Positions 23,420 to 35,117 of a stretch of DNA of 64,000 nt are shown in pieces (within the stretch, counting starts at the first letter, position 1; each line of letters begins with the position of its first letter). The stretch is from Symbiodinium natans. Taxonomy: Eukaryota; Sar; Dinophyceae; Suessiales; Symbiodiniaceae. The stretch is from NCBI GenBank assembly GCA_905221605.1, contig CAJNDS010002574.1, positions 186,001-250,000 on the forward strand, given 5' to 3'. Under the pieces are notes generated by a model, which had not been told where the DNA came from, searched no databases, and saw nothing but the letters and a program-made list of their open reading frames with translations. A program made the translations under genes and the position numbers.

Positions 23420-25478
23420 GGAATGATGGCTCGGGAATGGCTTCTCGAGCCAAACACGACAAGCAATGCAAAGACTCAACATGATTCTATCACAGTCTCG
23501 TCACCTTGGGCTATGTTGATCATGCTTCGTGGGCTTTACGTGCCGTGGTGTGTAGATTCATCAGAACTAGACCAGTAATTGCTGTGCCAATCCAACAGAG
23601 GCCGTGGTGGTAACGACTGCCAGGCAGAGGCACCAGCTCATTTCATAACACGCCCTTCTGCAAAGTTCGTAAAGGCGACTTGAAAGAATGCCTCGCGCGA
23701 GAAGAGAACCAGAGTCTTCGACCCTCAATATCACATCAATATCCGGATGTCAGACTGTCTAAGCCGCTAGGCACACTAGTGCTGGAGTATGCAGCAGCGC
23801 AATGTAAAACCAAGTAACTGAAGCCCTCAACGGAGGTTTCACACAAGCAAAGAGCAACGTTATCAGTGTTCTCCCCGGCCGCCGGGCTCTTCCTTCTGTG
23901 CTCTGCTCTGTTGTCACAGGCTGCGGTGGAGCTACCGAGGTGCGACATGACTTCCCCCGCTGGGCCTCATTGGTGCTTTGAGTTCTGACACGTCTGTGAT
24001 TCAGATTTCCAGTGTATGAGCACCCAGTTACAGCACTCTTGCAACCCGTATCTTGTGATATTTGTTTGGTGCAACTGCAATTAGATGGATGTTGCTGACT
24101 TTGGTTTTGATGATGCTCTCAGCTTTGATGCAGATGTGTTTTCGTCGTCTGCGTGGTTGTGGTCGTGGGCTGGGGCGTGGTCGTCGTGGTTGCATCGTGG
24201 CGGCGGTTGTGGTTGAGGTGATTTCTGTTGCAAAGCAGCGCAAGCAGGCTTGCATATCGATTCGAAGTTGGAACCAAGCGATCACGGCATCTGTGTCACC
24301 AGCATGCTTCGCGAGCGCACTGGGGTTAAATGCTTTTGGCCCTTAGCTGCAAGTGCGCGATGAGAATGTATGTTTCTCTCTCTCACACTGAGTTTCTGAC
24401 AGCGCCCTAGCCTGAACCCTGCCTGATCCGTGTTAAAATCCGCTGCAACCTTTAAAGCTCTAAAGAGGCAGCATCTGTAGTTGATGTTCTTGTCGATGAT
24501 GGCGATGGCGGATGGATTGTGCTTGCTCGGACAAAAGCAGCGTGGGGTTGACTGGTACCGTTACGGAACAGATGCTGGCGGGTTTCAGCCTGAAGCCCCA
24601 AGAAAAAAGACCGGCAAGCAAGCCGATGACAGGCAGAGCTACGTGTGCCGCCACTTCCTGTCTGGACCTGCAGCATGAGGGGAATTGGGGAGGTGAACCA
24701 GCTTGATCGTACACAGGGGAGCACCTGATCTGTTTACCAGTTTGTTGACACTCTGGGTTTAGAGGAACCTGCTGCCGGAAGAACTGCAGATTTGCGCACG
24801 TGGAGGACGCCGGCTTTTGTTGCGCTTTTGGGACACCTTGTTCAATGTGTGTTGGCCGTGCGTTGTGCTGCATCCATTTTCTTGGTGAGCTTGAATTGGG
24901 ATTCGAAGCAGCAGCTTGGGCCATTGACCAGGGAAGCAACGATACTCACTAAGCTCCAACACCCACCAACGTCTGAAACGAAAGCACTTTGTCGAACAAC
25001 CCTTACTTGTTCCATACCTGCATCTAGCGCTCGACAAGTTGTGGCTCTTGTCCTGTCACAAAGGCGCGATTGTTTTGTTTCCTTGGCCGACCTTGGCAGT
25101 TCTTCATCCTAGACTCCTAGAAGGTAGATGCGCAGACCACAGTGCTCACGAGCTCTCCGGATCTGAGCACAAGCCCTCATTGGAAGCTGGAAAACACAGC
25201 CTCATCACAGCTGAGCAGGTGCAAAAAACACTCTGATCCCCTGATTGGCAACAGGATTTATTGATTTTTATCCTCCTGTGTTGTGCTTTTTCTGTTTGAA
25301 TGGAGGACAGTGAGGACCCGCAAAAGGTGGAGATCGGCGCCCTAAGCTCCTTCTCCCAGGCCAGCAGAGTGCCAAACAAAGCTCTGAGTCTTACACAAGA
25401 AGCCTGTAACAGTACAAAAGTATTTTAAGGGGCTGCGCCCATGGGCGGGCAGCGCACTCAGAAGCCCGGGGCGAGCAG
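23420..25478. other. No supported gene
   Basis: No recognisable coding segment. GTCGT-type repeats at about 24150-24210 give an Arg/Gly-rich frame on one strand and Pro/Arg-rich on the other. Confidence 0.5.
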
Positions 25479-25642
25479 TTTCTAAGCATGTTGAGGCCCC
25501 TAAACTCCCTTAAAATCTCCAAGCGTTAAGTTTCTAAGCATTTTCAGGCCCCTAAACTCCCTTCAAATCTCTAAGCGTTTGAGGCTCCTAGACTCCCTTA
25601 ACGTTTCTAAGTACTTTATAAGGCCCCTAAACTCCCTTTTTC
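25479..25642. repeat. ~50-bp degenerate tandem repeat
   Basis: Four imperfect units of GTTTCTAAGCAT..GGCCCCTAAACTCCCTT, starting at about 25479, 25529, 25575 and 25604. Confidence 0.75.
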
Positions 25643-25659
25643 CTAGCCCCGGGCTTAGA

Positions 25660-27300
25660 CACGTCGCTTATGCCCGCCCTTTGGGGGGCATCATGCTCCT
25701 GATGCGCCCCCGGGGTCCCGCCCCGGGAGCCACTGATGCTCCTGATGCGCGCCTGGGGGTCCCGGGCTGGACCCGCTGATGCTCATGATGCGCGCCCTCT
25801 GGGGGCCTCCGTGGCGACGCAAAAAACCACGAAAAAAAAAAACCGTTCACCGGCGGCACGCGGGGGTCGGCGGCACTGGCGTCCGGCCTAATTCTGCTTC
25901 GCAGAAGGCCAGAGGCCAGCAAGGCTATTCCCGGGACGACCCGGGCTAAAAGGTCCGCATTTGCTCGGTCCTTTGGGGACCTCGCGCTGCCCGATTTCAG
26001 GCCTAGCGGCACGGGCCGGCCCCCGCCCCCCAAAGCACGAAACCTTGAACCTTGGCACTGTCTTCTCTTTCCCGTGTCTTTGTCCTCTCCTTCTCTCTGT
26101 CTCTCTTTCTCCTGCCTTCGCCCCCCCTCCCCCTCCCTCCGCCCGCGCCGCGCGCGCGCGCGCGCGCACCCGCATCAGGAGCATCAGTGGGGTTGGTTTG
26201 GGGGCCTTAAAAGCATTCTATGCATGCGTTTTGCCTTCGAAAAACCTTCAGAAAACGCTGTAAACACGTGTTTTTGGGCTTGGGAAGCCTTTTGGGACCC
26301 AGGAAAGGGAGCATCATGAGCATCAGCGGCCTCCCCAGGCCATCCAAAACCCCCTTAAACACGCCGATTGTATGTGCTTGAACGCTTGCGTGCCCACGAA
26401 ACCCCCAAAAGCAAGACCCCGAATGCCCTTAAGGGCATTCGGGGTCCTGCTGTTCGGGTGTTTTGTAGGCACGAAGCCGTTCGAGCGCGTAAAATGAGCG
26501 ATTTTAGGGGCGTTTTTACGTGGACCCACAAAACACTCGGTATTTACGAGGTTTTCTGCTGTTGGAACACCCCCCCAAACCGAGCATCATGAGCATCAGC
26601 TGGGTCTCTGGGCCGTGGGCCCGGAGGCCCACGAAGCCCACATGAGAAACGATGGCTCGATGATGCCCCGGACCCCCGCGCATCAGCAGCATCAGCAGAC
26701 CCCCCCCCGACGTGGGTTTCGATGATGCGCACTTTGGGGGCGGGTCAAGGGCAACAAGGGTGGGGGTCGGAGGCACGCGTGAAAACCCTCATAAAAACAC
26801 GGTATTTACGGTGATTTCAGCGTTTTTCAGCGTTTTTTCTTGCCTTGGGTCCGCGGGCCAGGGCTGCTGATGCTCATGATGCTCGCCTGGTTTTGGGCTT
26901 CCGGTACCCCCCCCAAACCTTGAAAAACATGGTTTCGGCCTGGCGCGCGCCCCATGTGAAAAGCTAGGGTCGATGATGCGCGCCCGTGAGGGTTTAATGG
27001 GGTGCTGCGGGTGTTTTGTGGCCTCGGTTTTTCGTAAAAACCCATGGTTTTTACGAGGTTTTCGTGCTTTTCGCACCACCGCGTGTTGCGTCCCCTTGGA
27101 TGCCGTTTTGGAGGCCTCCCGAAGGGCCCCGCGCGAATTTGAAGCAATTTTGGGCGGGGTCGGCGGCTCGGGCGCTCGCCCCTTAAAGCTAGCGCTTTAG
27201 TGCGACGCGGGCTCCGCCCTGGACCACGGGCGGCGCGGGGGCCGGATTTAATGGCTACCGCCAGTGCCGCCGACCCCTCAACCTGATGCTCCGCGCAAAC
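25660..27300. repeat. GC-rich modular repeat with GCATCATGAGCATCAG motif
   Basis: At least ten copies of a 14-18 bp motif of the type CTGATGCTCATGATGC or its complement GCATCATGAGCATCAG are spread over 1.6 kb in both orientations (about 25685, 25733, 25775, 26170, 26312, 26584, 26680, 26730, 26862, 26972, 27285). Between them recur CGGTATTTACGAGGTTTT-like strings (26538, 26797, 27046) and GGGG/CCCC blocks. Short open frames are artefacts. A (CG)n run at 26147-26167 is Z-DNA-prone. Confidence 0.7.
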
Positions 27301-27371
27301 CGGACAAGAACAAGGATGGCAGGCCATCTTTCGACGAATTCGCAGAGGCAGGAGGAGAGTGAGCGGTCTAC

Positions 27372-27455
27372 GGTTTAGGGTTTAGGGTTTCGGGTTTAGG
27401 GCCTAGGGTTTAGGGCTTAGGGTTTAGGGCTTAGGGTTGAGCGTTCAGGGTTTCA
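27372..27455 (+). repeat. Telomere-like TTTAGGG block (internal)
   Basis: Perfect and near-perfect TTTAGGG units (gtttagggtttagggtttcg, then ggcctagggtttagggctta and onward). The G-rich strand is the plus strand, as at a right-hand chromosome end. Variant units TTTCGGG and CTTAGGG indicate age. Confidence 0.85.
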
Positions 27456-27529
27456 AGGGCATTAGGAGGGCTTAGTCGGTAGTGTGCTGAGAGGCCATCC
27501 GCGACCGGGGCAGGGGGGGGGGGGTATAT

Positions 27530-27795
27530 GCACTTATATATACCGGGTCCGGTATATGCTGGACCGTGGTGTGCCTACACTTCCGGGTTCGATGAAAGCT
27601 CCGGACCGTGGTTTATACATAATTATACAGAACACTAATATACCGGGTCCGGTGCATGCTGGACCGTGGTGTGCATACACTTCCGGGTTCGGTGAAAGCT
27701 CCGGACCGTGGCTTAAGCATATAGACATATACATAACACTTATATACCGGGTCCAGTAGATGCTGGACCGTGGTGTGCATACACTTCCGGGTCTT
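27530..27795. repeat. ~100-bp tandem repeat, 2.5 copies
   Basis: Units begin TATACCGGGTCCGGT (27539, 27639, 27743) and carry GCTGGACCGTGGTGTGC and ACTTCCGGGTTC. Spacing is 100 then 104 bp. Each unit contains short CCGG palindromes. Confidence 0.85.
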
Positions 27796-27799
27796 GTCC

Positions 27800-27840
27800 A
27801 CTGGAGCCCTTTAAAGTCAGTCTTTAAAGTCAGTCATCTA

Positions 27841-27873
<33 letters not shown>

Positions 27874-30800
27874 CGGAAGTCAGTCTTTAAAGTCAAGGGA
27901 AGGGGGGTGGGGGAGCGGGAGAGAAAAAGGACTACACTGGAGCCCTTAAAGTCAGTCTTTAAAAGTCAGGCCATCTAGGGGGGGGGGGGGGGGGGGGTGG
28001 GGGGGGGGGGGGGTGGGTGGGGGGGGGGGGGTGCGGGGGCGGGTGGCAGGATGGGGGTGGGGGTTGGAAGTGGGGGTGGGGGTTGGGGGTTGGAGCAGGG
28101 GCCAGAAAAAGGACCAGCATTGGCAGCCATGCAGGTTGAGGGATGAAGAATGGGACCAGGAGCCAATGGGGCCAGGAGCCATGGGTCCAGTGGGGGGGCG
28201 TGGGGGTGAGGGTTGTGGGGTGTGTGGGGGTGGGGGATGGAGCCATGACGCCAGGAGCAAGGGGCCCATGACAAGCACGGGCGGCGGGGCAGGGTGCGTG
28301 CGGGGTGGGGGTGGGGGTTGCGGGTGGGGGTGGAGCAGCTCAAGGGAGCCATGGGTCCATGAAAAGCATGGCGGGGTGCGTGGGGGGCTTGGGCAAGGGA
28401 ATGTATGCGGAGCGGGAAGGGCGGATGGGTGGGGAGCGGGTGCGTGGGTGGTGGGGAGTGAGTAGGCGGAGCTGGAAGGGCGGAGGGCGGAGCGGGCGCC
28501 CGGGCATGCACTGGGGCCTTGAAAGTCAGCTGAGAAGCCACATCCAGGTCGAGGGATAAAGAATGGGGCCAGGAGCCATGGGTCCATGAGAAGCATGGCG
28601 GGGTGCGTGGGCAAGGGGAGAGCGGGAAGGGCGGATGGGCGGGGAACGGTGGTGCGTGGGTGGTGGGGGTAGAGCAAGCGGGCCAAGCGGGGGAGGTCGA
28701 GGGGATGGAGAGTGGGAGCATGGGTCAAGTTGGGAGTAAGCGGAGCTGGAAGGGCGGAGGGCGGAGCGGGCAGCGGGCGGAGGGGGCGGGCATGCGCTGG
28801 GGCCCTTTAAAGTCAGCTGAGAAACCACATCCATGGGCTATGGGGCCAGAAGCCATGGGTCCATGAGGGGCAGGTGTGTGAGGGGTAAGGGGTAGGGAGC
28901 TGGGTCCATGAGGGGTAGGTCAAGGGGATGGAGAGTGGGAGCATGGGCCAGAGGGGAGTAGGCGGAGCTGGAAGGGCGGAGGGCGGAGCGCGGAGCGGGC
29001 GGAGGGTTGGGCATGCGCTGGGGCCCTTTAAAGTCAGCTGAGAAGCCACATCCATGGCCCGTGGACAGGGTTCAGTGGGGGGCGGGGTGCGTGGGGTTGG
29101 AAGTGTGGGTGGGTGGGGGTGGGGGTTGGGGGTTGGGGGTGGCAGGGTGCCAGCATTGGCAGCCATGCAGGTCGAGGGATGAAGAATGGGGCCAGGAGGC
29201 AATGGGGCCAGGAGCCATGGGTCCAGTGGGGTGGGGGGGCGGGGTGCGTGGGGGGTGGGGGTGGGGGTTGGAAGTGTGGAAAGGGTGGTGTGTGTGGGGG
29301 TGGGTTGGGGGTGGGGGTGGAGCCATGACGCCAGGAGCAAGGGGCCCATGACAAGCACGGGCGGCGGGGCAGGATGCGTGCGGGGTGGGGGTGGGGGTTG
29401 CGGGTGGGGGTGGAGCAGCTCAAGGGATGAAGAATGGGACCAGGAGCCATGGGTTATGAAAAGCATGGCGGGGTGCGTGGGGGGCTTGGGCAAGGGGAAT
29501 GTATGCGGAGCGGGAAGGGCGGATGGGCGGGGAGCGGGTGCGTGGGTGGTGGGGGTAGGGGCGGAGGGGAGCGATGGGGTGATGTGGGTCCATGAGGGGC
29601 ATGGGCGGCGGGGCAGGGGTAGGGAGCTGGGTCCATGAGGGGTAGGTCAAGGGGATGGAGAGTGGGAGCATGGGCCAAAGGAGAGTGAGTAGGCGGAGCG
29701 GGAAGGGCGGAGGGCGGAGCGGGCGGAGCGGGCGGAGCGGGCGGACGGCCCGGGCATGCACTGGGGCCTTTAAAGTCAGCTGAGAAGCCACATCCATGGG
29801 CCGCGGACCATGAGCCATGGGGAGCCATGGGGCCAGGAGCCATGGGGGCATGGGTGCGTGAGGGGTAAGGGGTAGGGAGCTGGGTCCATGAGGGGTAGGT
29901 CAAGGGGATGGAGAGTGGGAGCATGGGCCAGAGGGGAGTAGGCGGAGCTGGAAGGGCGGAGGGCGGAGCGAGCGGAGCGGGCGGAGCGGGCGGAGCGGGC
30001 GGAGGGCCCGGGCATGCACTGGGGCCCTTTAAAGTCAGCTGAGAAGCCACATCCATGCCCATGACAAGCACGGGCGGCGGGGCAGAGGGTGTGCGGGGTG
30101 GGGCTGGGGGTTGCGGGAGGGGAGTAGGCGGAGCTGGAAGGGTGGAGGGTGGAGCGGGCGGCGGGGGGCCCTTTAAAGTCAGCTGAGAAGCCACATCCAT
30201 CAGCCGTGGACCATGAGCCAATGGGGCCAGGAGCCATGGGTTCAGTGGGGGGCGGGGTGCGTGGGGGGTGGGGGTAGGGGTTGGAAGTGTGGGTGGGTGG
30301 GGGTGGGGGTTGGGGGTTGGGGGTGGCAGGATGCGTACGGTATGGGGGTGGGGGGGGGGTTGGGGGTTGGGGTGGAGCAGGGGCCATAATAGGACCAGCG
30401 TTGGCAGCCATGCAGGTCGAGGGATGAAGAATGTGACCAACACCAATGGGGCCAGGAGCCATGGGTCCAGTGGGGGGGCGGGGTGCGTGGGGGGTGGGGG
30501 TGGGGGTTGGAAGTGTGGAAAGGGTGGGGTGTGTGGGGGTTGGGGGTGGGGGTGGAGCCATGACGTCAGGAGCAAGGGGCCCATGACAAGCACGGGCGGC
30601 GGGGCAGGGTGCGTGCGGGGTGGGGGTGGGGGTTGCGGGTGGGGGGAGCAGCTCAAGGGATGAAGAATGGGACCAGGAGCCATGGGTCCATGAAAAGCAT
30701 GGCGGGATCCGTAGGGGCTTGGGCAAAGGGAATGTATGCGGAGCGGGAAGGGCGGATGGGTTGGCGGAGCTGGAAGGGGCAGGGCGGAGCGGGCGGAGCG

Positions 30801-31965
30801 GGCGGAGGGCCCGGGCATGCACTGGGGCCTTTAAAGTCAGCTGAGAAGCCACATCCATGGGCCGTGGACCATGAGCCATGGGGAGCCATGGGGCCAGGAG
30901 CCATGGGTCCATGAGCGGCATGGGTGCGTGAGGGGTGTAAGGGGTAGGGAGCTGGGTCCATGAGGGGTAGGTCAAGGGGATGGAGAGTGGGAGCATGGGC
31001 CAGAGGGGAGTAGGCGGAGCTGGAAGGGCGGAGGGCGGAGCGGAGCGGGCGGAGCGGGCGGGCCCGGGCATGCACTGGGGCCCTTTAAAGTCAGCTGAGA
31101 AGCCACGGTGCGTGCGGGGTGGGGGTGGGGGTTGCGGGTGGGGGTGGAGCAGCTCAAGGGATGAAGAATGGGACCAGGAGCCATGGGTCCATGGAAAGCA
31201 TGGCGGGGTGCGTGGGGGGCTTGGGCAAGGGGAATGTATGCGGAGATGGGCGGGGAGCGGGTGCGTGGGTGGTGGGGGTAGGGGCGGAGGGGAGCCATGG
31301 GGCCAGGGGCATGGGCGGCGGGGCAGGGTGCGCGAGGGGTAAGGGGTAGGGAGCTGGGTCCATGAGGGGTAGGTCAAGGGGATGGAGAGTGGGAGCATGG
31401 GCCAAAGGAGAGTGAGTAGGCGGAGCTGGAAGGGCGGAGGGCGGAGCGGGCGGAGCGGGCGGAGCGGGCGGAGGGCCCGGGCATGCACTGGGGCCTTTCA
31501 AGTCAGCTGACAAGCCACATCCATGGGCCGTGGACCATGAGCCAATGGGGCCAGGAGCCATGGGTCCAGTGGGGGGCGGGGTGCGGGGGGGTGGGGGTGG
31601 GGGTTGGAAGTGTGGGTGCGTGGGGGTGGGGGTGGGGGTTGGGGGTTGGGGGTGGCAGGGTGCGTGCGGGGTGGGGGTGGGGGTTGGGGGTGGGGGTGGA
31701 GCAGGGGCCATTTTTTGACCAGCAAGGGCGGATGGGCGGGGGGCGGGGTGCGTGGATGGTGGGGTAGGGCAAGCGGGCGGGCATGCACTGGGAGGAGCCA
31801 TGGGTCCATGAGAAGCATGGCGGGGTGCGTGGGGGGCTTGGGCAAGGGAAGGAGCGGGGGGCGGGGTGCGTGGGTGGTGGGGGTAGGGCAAGCGGGCGGG
31901 CATGCGCTGGGGGCCGGTCGAGCTTTGGATGGGGTGGAGTAGGTGGTAGGGGCAATGGGTCTTCA
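27800..31965 (+). repeat. 4-kb G-rich satellite-like array
   Basis: Strong strand asymmetry: the plus strand is mostly G with T and A. Components recur in shuffled order: GGGGTGGGGGTTGGGG blocks, GCGGAGCGGGCGGAGCGGGC blocks, GGGATGAAGAATGGG(A/G)CCAGGAGC, GGTCAAGGGGATGGAGAGTG, and the punctuation CTTTAAAGTCAGCTGAGAAG. The last occurs at about 28519, 28806, 29026, 29768, 30026, 30171, 30829, 31082 and 31488. Many G4-capable runs. Very long Pro-rich frames on the minus strand (up to about 570 codons) exist only because C-rich DNA lacks stop codons. Confidence 0.9.
27841..27873 (+). repeat. Poly-G tract (33 G)
   Basis: An uninterrupted run of 33 G bases between two copies of CTTTAAAGTCAGTC. Longer interrupted G runs follow at 27977-28034. 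True length is uncertain because such tracts sequence poorly. Confidence 0.85.
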
Positions 31966-32164
31966 CTGACGCCGCCCCCGCTCCGGCTGGGGTCGGCGGA
32001 TATTTAATTTCTACATAAAAATTTGGTATATTTGGCTTATGATTCGCATTGATAAAATTTATTTGATTTTTTTTGAATATATCCCCATAAAAGGCTACGG
32101 GCTCGACCCCTATTTTCGCTCTGCGGCCGCCCTGTCGGATGCCCCGCCTCCTCTTCCGGTCCAT

Positions 32165-32405
32165 TTGGCTGCTTGTGAGGGCCTTGCAGGGGAATCCTGA
32201 AAATTCCGGGAATTTTAACCCTTTTTGTCTAAAAATCCTGGGAATTTTGGGAATTACCCGGAGCTGAAAATTCCGGGAATTTTAGGAATTGTCCGGATTG
32301 AGGTTTGGGCTTTCCGGGTTGGATTTTAAGGTTCCAACACAACAATGATGACATGGGTGCCCTTTGACAATTCCGGGAATTTTCGGGACCCGGGGATTTT
32401 TCGGT
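32165..32405. repeat. AATTCCGGGAATT inverted-repeat cluster
   Basis: Several overlapping copies of the self-complementary GAAAATTCCGGGAATTTT and GGGAATTTTGGGAATTACC within 240 bp, able to pair with each other in both orientations. Confidence 0.75.
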
Positions 32406-32439
32406 TAAGGTTTTGGGGTTTAATAGAAATGGTATAGGG

Positions 32440-33215
32440 TTTGTGTCTGGCGTTTTGTCGAGTTGTGGGGGTTTTGTTTTTTGTTGTAATGGTTTGGGTT
32501 TTGTCGGGCGTGGTGGGGGATGGATGGTTTTGGGGGTGCTGAGGGGCTGGGGCTGAGGGGTTGCGGTTGAGGGGTTGGGGCTGAAAGGCTGGGGTTTTGG
32601 GGGGTTTTGTTTTTTGTTGTAATGGTTTGGGTTTTGTGGGGTGTGGTGGGGGGTGGGTGGTTTTGGGGGGCTGAGGGGCTGGGTTTGAGGGTCTGCGGTT
32701 GAGGGGCTGGGGTTGAAAGGTTGGGGTTTTGGGGGGTTTGTTGTAATGGTTTGGATTTTGTCGGGCGTGGTGGGGGGTGGATGGTTTTGGGGTGTTGAGG
32801 GGTTGGGGTTGAGGGGCTGCGGTTGAGGGGTTGGGGCTGAAAGGTTGGGGTTTTGGGGGGTTTTGTTTGTTGTTGTAATGGTTTGGGTTTTGTCGGTCGT
32901 GGTGGGGGATGGTTTTGTCGGGCGCGGCGGGGGTGGGTGGTTTTGGGGGGCTGAGGGGTTTGGGTTTGAGGGGCTGCGGTTGAGGGGTTGGGGTTGAAAG
33001 GTTGGGGTTTTGGGGGGTTTGTTGTAATGGTTTGGATTTTGTCGGGCGTGGCGGGGGGTGGAAGGGCTGAAGGGTTGGGGTTTTGGGGGGTTTTGTTTTT
33101 TGTTGTAATGGTTTGGGTTTTGTCGGACGTGGGGGGGGATGGATGATTTTGGGGTGTTGAGGGGTTGGGCCTGAGGGGTTGTGGTTGAGGGGTTGGGGTC
33201 TAATATGGCGTAAGG
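32440..33215 (+). repeat. G/T-rich tandem repeat, ~80-150 bp period
   Basis: Units start TTGTTGTAATGGTTTGG at about 32481, 32614, 32738, 32870, 33018 and 33100, followed by TTTTGTCGGGCGTGGTGGGG and GAGGGGTTGGGG(C/T)TGAAAGG. Copy length varies by loss or gain of GAGGGGCTGGGG pieces. Confidence 0.85.
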
Positions 33216-33219
33216 GGAG

Positions 33220-35115
33220 GGGGGGAATCTTAAATTCTAATATTAGGTAAATTTCAAGTTTTAGAGTAGGCTATTATAAATATATCTATTAGAGAATTTT
33301 ATCGATATTACGTTCTATTATGGTTATTCGCTAGCATGGCATAAGGTGGCGCAAGGGCGAGCCATAGGGAATCCTACGAATTTAGGGCTTTAATTTGGCA
33401 CAAGAATTTAGAATTCCATCTAAATGAAAGGACGAATTCCTAATATTTTGAGAAATTATGGTTTTAATGATATTATATGAGATATCGAGGCATTTGGGGT
33501 TAAGGATTTCGGATTTGGGATCGAGGAGTTTTTTTAGAATCTTCGTTATCTTCTTTTATTTTTCGTCTTTCTGGAATATTTCTCTAGTTGGGGGATGGAG
33601 GTGGATTTTAAAAAAAGAGGTATCTTGGAGAGTACGAATTTTTTGTTGGTAGGTTGGTCTCATTTCCGATTCCGGGTATTTGGATACAGAAATCGTCGTA
33701 TTCTCCTATCATTATGTCACCTTTCTTAATAGGCGTTTTGGGGAGCAAAGGTCTCTTGCGCCCTTCATGGATCAGCTTGAAAGGAGGGGTCGTGATAAGG
33801 CAATTTGTAAGTTTTAAGGCTCATTGAGGATATTATCTTGGGAGCTTATTTATATATTCAAATTTATATATATTATAATTCGAATTATGATGGCAAATCA
33901 TAGGACATAAATCTTAAATCGTAATCCTTAAATCCTACCTTCGCATTAAATCATTCATTCAAGTTCTTGCTAAATAAATTCTTACCCACCACGCTCCCAT
34001 GTCAGACTCTCAAATATCTATATTCTATATAGAGATCCCGAAAATACTTGGATATTTTATTTGCCCGCACTTTTTCAGAGTTTTAACGTATATCTATTTC
34101 TACTTAGTAGGCGGATATGCCGTCGATGGAATCGACGGGTCCCCTCTAGTAAATCTTATATATTGGAAGGGGGATTTTTGATTTAGGATTTTGAAAATTA
34201 TATTGAATTGTTAGATCTATTTGAAAATCATATTTTATTCATAATATTAATTTTCTATTTATCGCTTAAAATCATCAATTAGAATTCGTATGAATTAAAT
34301 TATTCATTAAAAAATACAAATATTATCATACTATTCTAAATTTCTAAATAATATATTAAACGACTATTACTACTCTTAATTAAGCTTGAGGACATAGAAT
34401 CGTATTAATAAAAAGATCAAGAAGATGATTTAAATGAGACTAAGAAATTTAATTAATGAGAAATATCATATGCCTCGACCTCAGCACGGATTCTAAAAAG
34501 AAAAATAAATAGAAGAATATATTCAGCATTTTTTTATATTAGATATTTTTTGATATACCGATTGATTATTTCAATATTTGTGCGAATATTTTTTCAAGCA
34601 CGATCAAATATTTGAATTAGAGAAAGAAATAGTATAATCAATTATCTATCAAAATGATATTGGATAAAAATGAATAATAGAACGATATTGGTCCTCTCTT
34701 TCTCATTATCGTCTCCATCTCGGGGCCATCAACTAAAATTATGGATAGGGAAATTTATATTCCTAGGAGCACGAATTAAGTATCATCCAAAATATATCAA
34801 ATAGAACAAAGGCACGAATTGAATATCTTCCATCGTTGAGAGACTTCTATTCCCATAAAAGTGCAAAATACTTAGAAATTGAACTTCAATGTGCCCATTC
34901 GAGAGCCACGAATAAATTCCCACGAAATCATAGATTCCGTGAACTCCCAAAGGAAAAGACCCGCCATCACCCCGAATTACGGGAGTACGAGGAACCCAAG
35001 AAGCAAGAGAACCAAAGCGGGGCTCCAGAACTTTTCTACACTCAGTTCGCCAAGCGGCGCCGCGGCCGAGGCGCATGCGACAAGACGGAATCAGCTACGT
35101 AAGGGGGTCCTGCGT
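33220..35115. other. AT-rich DNA, start of a compositional island
   Basis: Base composition drops abruptly from G-rich to strongly A/T-rich. No coding segment is recognised at 33.2-35.1 kb. It may be older LINE sequence decayed beyond recognition, like the copies that follow. Confidence 0.5.
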
Positions 35116-35117
35116 CA

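Noticed and set aside
27952-32164. Very long Pro/Ala/His-rich minus-strand open frames (up to about 570 codons)
   Set aside because: They follow the C-rich strand of the G-rich array, shift between frames, and have no start context or domain. C-rich DNA simply lacks stop codons.
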